From an uncultured Prevotellaceae bacterium (lineage in GTDB: Bacteria > Bacteroidota > Bacteroidia > Bacteroidales > UBA932): a DNA stretch of 64,000 nt. A program made the position numbers and the translations under genes. The notes below the pieces were generated by a model, which saw nothing but the letters and a program-made list of their open reading frames with translations, ran no database searches and was not told the origin of the DNA. Shown here in pieces: positions 52,955 through 61,021 of this stretch. Position 1 is the stretch's first letter; every line of letters begins with the position of its first letter. Where the stretch lies: assembly GCA_947166905.1 (NCBI GenBank), contig CAMVFZ010000008.1:55884-119883 (forward strand). Direction: 5' to 3'.

Positions 52955-54967
52955 TTAGTTTTTGTGATATGTGATTCCGATTGAGTCGTAGTAAGGGTAT
53001 TCGTGTTCTACGACTATGCTGAAGAACTTGTCGAAGTCTGCCAGGAAGGCCTCTTCGTCGTCCTTGCCCCAGGCGGGAACAGCGTTCCATGCACGCTCGA
53101 ACTGGCCCACTGCCTTTGGGAAGATGTAGTAACTTACGTGGTCGAAATTACGTATTGTTTCAGACCATAACTGGCCCTGCGTGCCGATGATGTTGGGCCG
53201 TCCGGCCTGGGTAAGCTCTGTCTTGCACTTGATTGCGTAGGGCAGGAAAGAGAAGGAGGTTTTCTCGCTAACAAAACCTGACCATGAGTGGCCGCGCTCC
53301 AGCTTGCTGTCGTTATAAGCCATGTCAAAGTAGTTGTGGGAAGCGTTTGAAAGCACCACCTGGATGCCGTCGTTGGCCATGGTGTAGGCCTGATCTACGC
53401 GGCCTCTGGAAACAGCCCAGAGGTAAATTGTGAATACGTTCCTCTTGAGTTTCTCGTAGGTTTCCGGCTGCAGGTGCTGCGCAACTTCCTGCCAGCCTGC
53501 GATCTTTACACCCTTGCTTTCTGCAATGTCAAGTACGTTGCTTATGAAGTAGTCCTTGAGCAGATCCGTCTTTTCCCAGCCGTTCTGCGCCATCAGTGCC
53601 TGGCAGGCAGGGGAGCCCACCCATGCGCCCTCCGGGACCTCGTCGCCGCCCACGTGGATGGCATCCAGCGGCACGCCTGCCTCTTCGTAGAGGGCGATTA
53701 TGCCGTCGAAGACGGTATCGATGAACTTGTATGTAGAGGGCAGCGCCACGTTGATGGCATTATCCGTATAGTCCTGTACCGATGTATACTTGGATGTGTC
53801 TGCGGCCTCTGAAAGCAGGCAGCTGACGTCTCCGGTGCGCTGTGCGCGTACTTCCATGGACTTGATTGCGGCCCTGGAATGTCCGGGAGTGTCGAACTCC
53901 GGAATCACGTGAATCTGGCGTGCGGCGGCGTAACGCAGGATTTCTACATAATCTGCGTGTGAATAGTAGCCGTTGCCGGAAGATGTGGCGTCATTCCTGT
54001 CCGGGGTGGTGCAGTAGGTAACCTGCAGAGCCTCTGGCTCAGAGAACGTTCCGTCTTCTGCCAGTACCGGGATGCTGCGGAAGGCACCGTAGCTTGTAAG
54101 CTCCGGCAGGGCGTCGATTTCTACTCGCCAGCCCTCGTCGTCGCCAAGGTGAAGATGCAGGTAATTAACCTTGTAATGTGCCAGCAAGTCTATGAGCTTG
54201 AGAAGGTTGTCCTTGGTTGTAAAGTTGCGGCTGACATCCAGCATAAAGCCTCTGTAAGGCATATCCGGCCAGTCGGTTACAACTGCGTTGGGTACGGGTT
54301 TACCCGCAGCGTTGCGGCGGATGTTGTCCAGTGTGACCGATGCGTAGTATGCTCCGGCCTCATCGGCGGCCTCAATGGTTATTCCGCCGTCGATGGTAAT
54401 CCTGTACCAGCCGGGAACCTGGCCTTCAGTCATCATGACCTCGCCGTTCGCAAGAGCGGTGATATCTGTTTCTCCATCAGCCATTTCAACGGACTTTAGA
54501 CGGGGAATAATGTCGTATACACCAACCTCTACGGCCGTATATTCGAAGGAATGTTTCTCTTCTGCGGGTAGGAATACGTATTTTGCGTCAAGAGGCTCTG
54601 CTTTCTGTCCTTTTTTCTGCAGGTAGAAGCCTTCCGGAGCGCGGCACTGGTTTACCAGAGGTTTGGCCTGATAGCGCAGGCGGATCGTATCCTTGCCCTC
54701 CGCCATGGGAACTACGCGGTACATTGTGCCGCTAAGATGCTGAATATCAGCCATAGCGCCCTCTTCCATGATGACGGGAGTGCGGAACTGGTTGAACCAG
54801 ATTGTCCATTCCGTACCTGCCGGAGGGTTCACAATTTCCATCATGTGGGTGGCCTTTCCGGTCTCAGGGTCCTTCGGACCCTCGGTCCAAATCACTTTGC
54901 ACGGGGATGAACACGCTACGCACATCGCGCACGTAAATAATAGGTATAAACTGTGCATCGCCTTCAT
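52955..54967 (-). CDS. GH20 beta-N-acetylhexosaminidase lipoprotein with CHB_HEX-like domain
   Basis: The track starts at a TTG; ATG 54967 gives MKAMHSLYLLFTCAMCVAC, a lipoprotein signal, and 670 residues. Residues about 25-140 (TEWTIWFNQFRTPV) look like the N-terminal binding domain of chitobiases. A GH20b domain follows, then the catalytic barrel with MLDVSRNF, HLHLGDDEGWRVEI, EFDTPGHSRA and HVGGDEVPEGAW, whose Asp-Glu pair drives substrate-assisted catalysis. It removes terminal GlcNAc or GalNAc. It is first in an operon with the AraC-type regulator and the phosphatase and divergent from the ROK kinase. Confidence 0.93.
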   Translation of the reverse strand: MKAMHSLYLLFTCAMCVACSSPCKVIWTEGPKDPETGKATHMMEIVNPPAGTEWTIWFNQFRTPVIMEEGAMADIQHLSGTMYRVVPMAEGKDTIRLRYQAKPLVNQCRAPEGFYLQKKGQKAEPLDAKYVFLPAEEKHSFEYTAVEVGVYDIIPRLKSVEMADGETDITALANGEVMMTEGQVPGWYRITIDGGITIEAADEAGAYYASVTLDNIRRNAAGKPVPNAVVTDWPDMPYRGFMLDVSRNFTTKDNLLKLIDLLAHYKVNYLHLHLGDDEGWRVEIDALPELTSYGAFRSIPVLAEDGTFSEPEALQVTYCTTPDRNDATSSGNGYYSHADYVEILRYAAARQIHVIPEFDTPGHSRAAIKSMEVRAQRTGDVSCLLSEAADTSKYTSVQDYTDNAINVALPSTYKFIDTVFDGIIALYEEAGVPLDAIHVGGDEVPEGAWVGSPACQALMAQNGWEKTDLLKDYFISNVLDIAESKGVKIAGWQEVAQHLQPETYEKLKRNVFTIYLWAVSRGRVDQAYTMANDGIQVVLSNASHNYFDMAYNDSKLERGHSWSGFVSEKTSFSFLPYAIKCKTELTQAGRPNIIGTQGQLWSETIRNFDHVSYYIFPKAVGQFERAWNAVPAWGKDDEEAFLADFDKFFSIVVEHEYPYYDSIGITYHKN

Positions 54968-54992
54968 TATCAACGTATTTTAATTGTTTCCA

Positions 54993-55054
54993 CAAATATG
55001 GCATAAAAAATTAAAACGTTAAATAAAAATACGCAAATTGTTACACTAATTGCG
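54993..55054 (-). promoter_or_regulatory. Probable GH20 operon promoter with degenerate tandem sites
   Basis: Minus-strand CATATTTG (55000-54993) is one base from TAnnTTTG and lies 25 bases ahead of the GH20 ATG. Upstream on the same strand are CGCAATTA (55054-55047) and, 21 bp on, CGTATTTT (55033-55026), which ends 25 bases before the box. This is the layout of the ROK and GH18 promoters one base shorter and with more mismatches. Confidence 0.4.
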
Positions 55055-55060
55055 CAAATT
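55032..55060 (+). promoter_or_regulatory. Tandem CGCAAATT activator sites, ROK operon
   Basis: Two exact CGCAAATT copies at 55032-55039 and 55053-55060, with 21 bp between their starts (two helical turns). The second is also part of the perfect palindrome GCGCAAATTTGCGC (55052-55065). It lies 34 bp upstream of the -7 box, a spacing repeated exactly in the GH18 promoter. Confidence 0.65.
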
Positions 55061-55086
55061 TGCGCGTGTTAAACGTTTCTTATTGA

Positions 55087-55094
55087 TATTTTTG
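55087..55094 (+). promoter_or_regulatory. Bacteroidota -7 box for ROK operon
   Basis: TATTTTTG, an exact TAnnTTTG match, followed by CGAAA and 19 bases before the ATG at 55114. The downstream TTTGCGAAA is shared with the GH18 promoter. Confidence 0.65.
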
Positions 55095-55113
55095 CGAAAA
55101 AATACACACAAAT

Positions 55114-55941
55114 ATGACTATAGGAATCGACATCGGAGGTACCAATCTGAGCTTTGGACAGGTTCAGGATGGTCGGCTGAAAACTATGTTTTCAGTGCCT
55201 TCTTTTGCATCTGATGCCACTCAGGAGCAAACCATGGAATACCTTGTATCCAACATACGGCGCATCTTCACAAAAGATACCGAAAAGATTGGCATCGGTG
55301 TTCCGTCGGTGGTGGACGTGAAAAAAGGCATCGTCTATGATACCCAGAACATTCCTTCCTGGAAGGAGGTTCATCTGAAAGAGTATCTTGAGGATGTTTT
55401 CAAGGTCCCGGTGGCCATTAACAATGATGCCAACTGCTACGCGATGGGCGTTTACGCCAAGTATCCTGCAGAGGATAAGCCGGAATCCCTGGTAGTGGTT
55501 ACCCTTGGAACAGGTGTCGGTACGGGTATCGTCATTGACGGCAAGCTTTACAGCGGCGCAAATTGCGGCGCCGGTGAGGTTGGCTGCCTGCCGTACAGGG
55601 ACTCTATCCTTGAGGACTACTGCAGCAAGAAGTTCTTCACTGGCTTGGGTACGGACGGCAAGACCATTTCTGCCAAGGCCAAGGAAGGGGACCCGGACGC
55701 CCTCCTCGTTTACGACGAGTTCGGAAAGCACATGGGCTTCCTCATCTGTTCCGTCCTTTATGCCTACGACCCCAGCCACATCGCCCTTGGCGGCGGTGTC
55801 GCCAACGGTTATAAATACTTCTGCCAGTCGATGGAGGCCTTCGTGAAGGAGCACTTCCCGTACACCAAGACCATCGAGAAACTTAAGGTGAACATTTATA
55901 CAGATAATGACATTCCAGTAATAGGCGCATCATTAATCTAG
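55114..55941 (+). CDS. ROK-family sugar kinase without zinc-binding loop
   Basis: A 275-residue cytosolic kinase. IGIDIGGTNLSFGQV is the phosphate loop, NNDANCYAMG holds the catalytic Asp, and VVTLGTGVGTGIVIDG is the ROK signature. Where most ROK kinases have a zinc-binding CxCGxxGCxE loop after GE-x-G, this protein reads GAGEVGCLPYRDSILEDYCS, so the cysteine cluster is missing. It starts the operon with exo-glucosaminidase and alkaline phosphatase, so glucosamine or GlcNAc is a likely substrate, though glucose cannot be excluded. Confidence 0.87.
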   Translation: MTIGIDIGGTNLSFGQVQDGRLKTMFSVPSFASDATQEQTMEYLVSNIRRIFTKDTEKIGIGVPSVVDVKKGIVYDTQNIPSWKEVHLKEYLEDVFKVPVAINNDANCYAMGVYAKYPAEDKPESLVVVTLGTGVGTGIVIDGKLYSGANCGAGEVGCLPYRDSILEDYCSKKFFTGLGTDGKTISAKAKEGDPDALLVYDEFGKHMGFLICSVLYAYDPSHIALGGGVANGYKYFCQSMEAFVKEHFPYTKTIEKLKVNIYTDNDIPVIGASLI

Positions 55942-55950
55942 AAAGCAGAT

Positions 55951-58455
55951 ATGAAAAGGTTATTCATACTTTTATTGGCTGTTTTAAGCGTTCATTGCCA
56001 GAGTCAGGCACAGAAGGTTGCCTGCGGAGACCAGATGGTCCTTGGAGATAACTGGCAGCTCAGCCGCATCGGCGGAAAGGAAAAATGCACTACCGACGTT
56101 CCTGCCACCGTGGCTGGCGCCCTCAATAAGGCCGGCTTCTTTGGCGAGTCCATTCTTGAAGGGAAGAAGTATGCCGATGTTGACAAGTCCATCTTTGACG
56201 ATGCATGGGCATGGGAGAAAACCTTCTCTATTCGCCCGGAGGCCGGAAAATATTATGAACTGGTATTCGACGGCATCGGCTATTATGCCGATATCTTCCT
56301 CAATGGCAAACAGATTGCCAGTGCCGATACCACCGCCGGCGTATTCATCCGCCGCGCATACGATGTGACATCACTTCTTAAGAAGAAAAATAAACTCGAA
56401 GTCCGCACCCGCAGGGCGCAGAAAGGCGACCTTAACATCGGCTTTGTAGACTGGAACCCCCGTCCTCTGGACGAGACCATGGGCATTGTCCGCCCCGTAA
56501 CCCTGCATACCACCGGCTCCGTGGCCGTAGGTGACGTTTACGTGGTTCCGGAACTTGACACTGAGACCTTCAGTTCAGCAGATATAAAAGTGAGAGTGCA
56601 TTTGAGGAATATGGAAAGTAGGTTGGTTAATGTTAGTTTAGTTGTAGACCTCCAGGGCCTTGGAACGGCATCAGTACCCGTAACCTTGGCCCCTGGAGAG
56701 TCTAAAAACGTCCAGCTTACTCCTAAGGAGACACCTCTTCTTCACATTGTCAATCCGCGCGTATGGTGGAGCCACGACCTTGGTACACCGGAGCTCTATA
56801 ACCTTACCGCTACCGCTCAGGTCGACGGCAAGGTATCCGACAAGAAAGACGTAACCTTTGGCGTTCGCAAGATTGAAAGCCGCCTGATAGGGGACCACTA
56901 CCGCCAGTTTACCCTCAATGGCAAGGACATCCTTATCAAGGGCGCCGGCTGGACGGACGATATCTTCCTGCAGGACACTCCTGAGTCCATCGCCCGCCAG
57001 GTTGAGTATGTAAAGGATATGAACATGAACCTTATCAGGTTCGAGAATATTTGGGGAAAAGACGATTATATCTATGATCTCTGCGACCGCGAGGGTGTGC
57101 TCGCCCTGGTTGGCTTCAGCTGCCAGTGGGAGTGGGAAGACTACTGCGGCCTTCCTGAGGTCAAGGGCTTTGGCTGCATCAACACTACTGAGACGGAGGA
57201 CCTTGCAGTCAAGTACTTCCATGACCAGGTTGTTCGCCTCCATAACCATCCGGCCGTTATTGCATGGATGACCGGTAGCGACCGTATCCCCAACCCGCGC
57301 CTGGAACCCAGGTATCTTGCAATCTTTGAAGAAGAGGACTATCGTCCTTACGTTAACTCTGCAAAGAGCCAGAAGAGCGAGGTCAGCGGCTGGTCAGGCT
57401 CCAAGATGGAAGGACCTTATGAGTACGTAGCTCCGGACTACTGGTACCTCGATACCAAGAACGGCGGAGCCTTCGGCTTCAACACAGAGACCGGTATCGG
57501 CACCAACCTGCCCCAGCTGGAATCCCTTAAAAGATTTATCCCGGAAGACAAGCTCTGGCCTTTGTCAGATGTTTGGAATTACCACTGTACCGCTTCATCT
57601 TCCGTAATGAATAACACTAAAGTACTGGAGGAAACCATTAATGGCCAGTACGGGCCGGCCAAGGACCTGGAGGACTTTGTACGCAAGGCACATGCCGTAG
57701 ATTATGACGGTACCCGCGCCATGTTCGAGTCCTTCCGTGTCCGCGTGCCCGTAGCTACCGGTATCGTTCAGTGGATGCTGAACTCTGCATGGCCTTCACT
57801 TTACTGGCAGCTCTACGACTGGTACGGCGTTCCTACAGCCGCCTACTATGGCACCAAGAAGGGTTGCGAGCCCCTGCAGCTGCTCTTCGACTACAAAGAC
57901 CGCAAGGTTTACGCAGTCAACGAGTCCGCCGCCGATGCCAAGCTGGTTGCCAACGTAAAGGTTTACGACGCCCAGTCCAAACTCATCGGCCAGGAGACCG
58001 GCAATGTTGCAATCAGCTACCGTCAGGTACTCCCGGTATTCGACCTTGCCAAGTATGACGGCGCTCCCCACTTTGTCGCCCTTGAGCTTACCAGGGAGGA
58101 CGGATCGGCCGTTGCAGACAACTTCTACTGCATCCCTGCAGAGGGCAATGAGTACGTTTGGAAGAAGTCCAACTGGTTCATTACCCCCATCAGCAAGCAT
58201 GCAAGCGTGGCTTTTGCCTTTGAGCAGCCTTCCGCAGACGTAGAGATGACGGTCGAGGGCAACAAGGTCACCCTTACCAACAAGTCCGATGTAATCTCTT
58301 ACATGAATATCCTCAAGGCCAAGGATGCCGACGGCAACCTTATTGTGCCTGCCCTCTGGAGCGACAACTTCTTCCCTCTGCTCCCCGGCCAGACCAAGAC
58401 CGTTACCTGCAAGACAGACGCAGCCGATGTAAAATTTGAACTTTCAAAGAATTAA
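55951..58455 (+). CDS. GH2 exo-beta-D-glucosaminidase-like enzyme
   Basis: An 834-residue exported protein (signal ending CQSQAQK). The domains are the GH2 jelly roll (WAWEKTFSI, YYADIFLNGKQIAS), an Ig-like domain, and the barrel with AWMTGSDRIPN (acid/base Asp 444), GAFGFNTETGIGTNLP (nucleophile Glu 513) and WPLSDVWNYHC. The GSD motif with Asp and the FNTE loop are the marks of the CsxA exo-glucosaminidase branch rather than of beta-galactosidases; related endo-beta-mannosidases are the main alternative. It would release glucosamine from chitosan-like chains or act on Man-beta-GlcNAc. It follows the ROK kinase by nine bases. Confidence 0.85.
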   Translation: MKRLFILLLAVLSVHCQSQAQKVACGDQMVLGDNWQLSRIGGKEKCTTDVPATVAGALNKAGFFGESILEGKKYADVDKSIFDDAWAWEKTFSIRPEAGKYYELVFDGIGYYADIFLNGKQIASADTTAGVFIRRAYDVTSLLKKKNKLEVRTRRAQKGDLNIGFVDWNPRPLDETMGIVRPVTLHTTGSVAVGDVYVVPELDTETFSSADIKVRVHLRNMESRLVNVSLVVDLQGLGTASVPVTLAPGESKNVQLTPKETPLLHIVNPRVWWSHDLGTPELYNLTATAQVDGKVSDKKDVTFGVRKIESRLIGDHYRQFTLNGKDILIKGAGWTDDIFLQDTPESIARQVEYVKDMNMNLIRFENIWGKDDYIYDLCDREGVLALVGFSCQWEWEDYCGLPEVKGFGCINTTETEDLAVKYFHDQVVRLHNHPAVIAWMTGSDRIPNPRLEPRYLAIFEEEDYRPYVNSAKSQKSEVSGWSGSKMEGPYEYVAPDYWYLDTKNGGAFGFNTETGIGTNLPQLESLKRFIPEDKLWPLSDVWNYHCTASSSVMNNTKVLEETINGQYGPAKDLEDFVRKAHAVDYDGTRAMFESFRVRVPVATGIVQWMLNSAWPSLYWQLYDWYGVPTAAYYGTKKGCEPLQLLFDYKDRKVYAVNESAADAKLVANVKVYDAQSKLIGQETGNVAISYRQVLPVFDLAKYDGAPHFVALELTREDGSAVADNFYCIPAEGNEYVWKKSNWFITPISKHASVAFAFEQPSADVEMTVEGNKVTLTNKSDVISYMNILKAKDADGNLIVPALWSDNFFPLLPGQTKTVTCKTDAADVKFELSKN

Positions 58456-58458
58456 CAA

Positions 58459-59628
58459 ATGAGAAAACTAATCATTTCATTGTTGGCCATTGGCCAGGCG
58501 GTCTGCATGCTGGCACAGCAGGTGGATCAGGGCCGCGATTTGTCCAAATACGCGGACGACAAATTTGAGAAAGACGACAAATACAAGGTTGATACTCCTT
58601 ACCAGACAGTATCTGTCGCCCAGGTTCCCGCAGGAGAGATTAAGAATGTAATCTTCCTGATTGGCGACGGTATGGGCGTAGAGCAGGTAAGTTGCGGCTG
58701 GGTGCTTAACGGCGGTCATCTTAATCTTGACAACTTCAAGGTTGCAGGCTATTCCCGCACCTATGCAGTAGATAAACTTATCACCGATTCCAGTGCAGGC
58801 GGCACCGGTCTTGCCTGCGGAAAGAAGACCAATTACGGTTACATCGGCATTGATGCCGACAAAAATCCTATGAAGAGCCTCCTTCATCTGGCACAGGAAA
58901 AGGGCATGAAGACTGGTGTTGCAGTTACCTGCCGCATCAACGACGCCACTCCGGCAGACTTCGTTTGCCATTCCCCGGACAGGCACGAAGAGGCTAATAT
59001 CGCCGCCCAGTTCGTTGGCAGCGGCGTAGACTTCATCACTGGTGGCGGCCGCCAGTTCTGGGAGAACCGCGAGGACGGCCGTGACCTTATCAAGGAAATG
59101 AAGGGCCTTGGCTATACCTTCGTAGAGGATCTTGAAGGTCTCAAGAAGGTAAAAAATGGTCCGGTACTCGGCCTCTTCGCCCCGCTGGACATGGATCCTG
59201 TCCTTGATCGTGGCCCCGTTCTGGAAGAGTGCGCAAAGAAGGCTATCGAGGTTCTTGACAACGAGAAAGGCTTTTTCCTGATGATAGAGGGTTCCCAGAT
59301 AGATGACTGGGCACATCGTCACAAGGTAGGCCACATGGCAGAGGAACTCTTTGAGTTCGACCGCATCATCGGCGAAGTCCTCAAATTCGCAGAGAAAGAC
59401 GGTCATACTTTGGTAGTCGTTACCGCAGATCACGCAACCGGTGGACTTACCCTTATCAAGGGTAGCCTGGAGGAAAGAGAGGTAAAAGTACACTTCTCTA
59501 CCAAGGGCCATAACGGTATCGTAGTTCCTGTATTTGCCTATGGTCCTCACTGCGAGGAGTTTATGGGCGTACACGAAAATGCGGAGGTATCGCAGATTAT
59601 CGCCAAGCTCATGGGCGTTCAGTTTTAA
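58459..59628 (+). CDS. Alkaline phosphatase (PhoA superfamily)
   Basis: A 389-residue exported phosphatase (signal ending CMLAQQ). LIGDGMG holds a metal ligand, TDSSAGGTGLACG holds the nucleophile Ser 112, HRHKVGHM and VVTADHATGGL the remaining zinc ligands. It hydrolyses phosphomonoesters in the periplasm. It starts three bases after the GH2 gene, so it is part of the same transcript, an unusual partner for a glucosaminidase. No Pho-box-like control is visible. Confidence 0.92.
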   Translation: MRKLIISLLAIGQAVCMLAQQVDQGRDLSKYADDKFEKDDKYKVDTPYQTVSVAQVPAGEIKNVIFLIGDGMGVEQVSCGWVLNGGHLNLDNFKVAGYSRTYAVDKLITDSSAGGTGLACGKKTNYGYIGIDADKNPMKSLLHLAQEKGMKTGVAVTCRINDATPADFVCHSPDRHEEANIAAQFVGSGVDFITGGGRQFWENREDGRDLIKEMKGLGYTFVEDLEGLKKVKNGPVLGLFAPLDMDPVLDRGPVLEECAKKAIEVLDNEKGFFLMIEGSQIDDWAHRHKVGHMAEELFEFDRIIGEVLKFAEKDGHTLVVVTADHATGGLTLIKGSLEEREVKVHFSTKGHNGIVVPVFAYGPHCEEFMGVHENAEVSQIIAKLMGVQF

Positions 59629-59648
59629 TTAAACCGTTTTCAAGTTTG

Positions 59649-59677
59649 CGCAAATTGTGAACTCAAATACGCATTAA
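59649..59677 (+). promoter_or_regulatory. Tandem CGCA activator sites, GH18-SusC operon
   Basis: CGCAAATT (59649-59656) and CGCATTAA (59670-59677), starts 21 bp apart. The first 10 bases (CGCAAATTGT) are identical to the ROK promoter. The second half-site lies 34 bp before the TACATTTG box, the same spacing as at 55053-55087. Confidence 0.65.
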
Positions 59678-59703
59678 TTACCGGTCCCAAAGAATTAAAA
59701 CGA

Positions 59704-59711
59704 TACATTTG
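59704..59711 (+). promoter_or_regulatory. Bacteroidota -7 box for GH18-SusC operon
   Basis: TACATTTG matches TAnnTTTG, followed by CGAAA and ACACA as in the ROK promoter; it lies 51 bases before the ATG at 59763. Confidence 0.65.
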
Positions 59712-59762
59712 CGAAACTGAACACATAAAAAGAGTTTTTGACAATAAAACTAATCTACACAT

Positions 59763-60998
59763 ATGTTTAGAAAACTAATAGCAATCTGGTCGGCCTGTCT
59801 CCTTTTGGCGATGGGCTTTACGGCTTGCAACAAAGGGGATACCTTCACTCTCCCTGCCCCCAAGCCTGTAAATGAAGAAATACCGGATGATGACGACACC
59901 GGCGGCGGTAGCGGCGGTGGTGGCGGTTCAACAGACACTGGTACTCTTTGTTCGGATATCGGCCAGACCCCGATTATCCTGGCCTATTACACGGAGAATT
60001 CGAGCGATCTCCCTGATGTGACCCTCCTTACCCACATCAACTACGCTCACGGCCGTTTCAAAAACCCTACTACGGGTGACGGCGGTATTGTAATCTCCGG
60101 CACAAGCCTTATGAAAAAGGTCCTTGCACTGAAGGATGTTAACCCCAGGCTCAAAGTCTTGCTTATGATCGGCGGTTGGGGTATCAAGGCCGATGGTTTC
60201 TCCATGATGGCCCGTGACGCCGACAAGCGCACCGAGTTCTGCACATCGGTAAAGAGTCTCCTTGACGAATACGGCCTTGACGGCGTAGATATCGACTGGG
60301 AGTATCCTACCTATTCCGCAGAGGGAACAGGTGCATCGGCAGCGGATAAGGGCAACTTCAACCTTGTCCTCAAAGAGCTCCGCGAGACCCTTGGAAACTC
60401 CAAGATTATCTCCTTCGCATCTTCTTCAAGCGCCAAGTACGTAGACTGGCCCACAGCCATCCAGTACATCGACTATGTAAACGTGATGACCTATGATATG
60501 GGCGCAGCTCCCAACGGTCACAACTCTCCTTTGTACAGATCTGCCAAATTCAACCATCGCAGCTGCGACGAGAGTATCCAGGCCCACCTGGATGCCGGAA
60601 TTCCGCTGAACAGGATGAATCTTGGCGTGCCTTTCTATGGCAAGTCAGAGAAGAATCCGGCAGAGGGCACCAAGGTTTACGAGTACGAGGTGAACTACAA
60701 CGAGATGTATGACATTCTTCACAACAATTGGTACAAGAAGAGAAGCCTGGACGTTACCGGTAAGAACAACCGCGTCTGGGACGATGTAGCCAAGGTTCCG
60801 TTCCTGACGGACAACCTGGGCCGCAACCTTCTTTCTTACGACGACCCCGAGTCCGTTACTTGGAAGGGCAAGTACGTTGTAGAAAAGAAGCTTCTTGGAG
60901 CAATGTTCTGGGAGTATCGCCATGACGACAGCAACCAGTCCCTGCTCAAGGCTCTGGTAAGCGCCGTTTACGGCAAGTCAACAGTGATGGATGAATAA
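59763..60998 (+). CDS. GH18 chitinase-like lipoprotein
   Basis: A 411-residue lipoprotein (MGFTACNKGD). An acidic and Gly/Ser-rich linker (DDDDTGGGSGGGGG) leads into a GH18 barrel. KVLLMIGGWG is the first signature, and LDGVDIDWEYP carries the full DxxDxDxE motif with acid/base Glu 180; MTYDMG and GVPFYGKS complete the site. It likely cuts chitin or chitin oligomers at the cell surface. It shares an operon with the following SusC and has the promoter motif shared with the ROK operon. Confidence 0.9.
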   Translation: MFRKLIAIWSACLLLAMGFTACNKGDTFTLPAPKPVNEEIPDDDDTGGGSGGGGGSTDTGTLCSDIGQTPIILAYYTENSSDLPDVTLLTHINYAHGRFKNPTTGDGGIVISGTSLMKKVLALKDVNPRLKVLLMIGGWGIKADGFSMMARDADKRTEFCTSVKSLLDEYGLDGVDIDWEYPTYSAEGTGASAADKGNFNLVLKELRETLGNSKIISFASSSSAKYVDWPTAIQYIDYVNVMTYDMGAAPNGHNSPLYRSAKFNHRSCDESIQAHLDAGIPLNRMNLGVPFYGKSEKNPAEGTKVYEYEVNYNEMYDILHNNWYKKRSLDVTGKNNRVWDDVAKVPFLTDNLGRNLLSYDDPESVTWKGKYVVEKKLLGAMFWEYRHDDSNQSLLKALVSAVYGKSTVMDE

Positions 60999-61021
60999 TT
61001 TAAACAAATAACTAACACTCT

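Noticed and set aside
58477-59574. 365-aa minus-strand ORF
   Set aside because: Shadow of the alkaline phosphatase gene.
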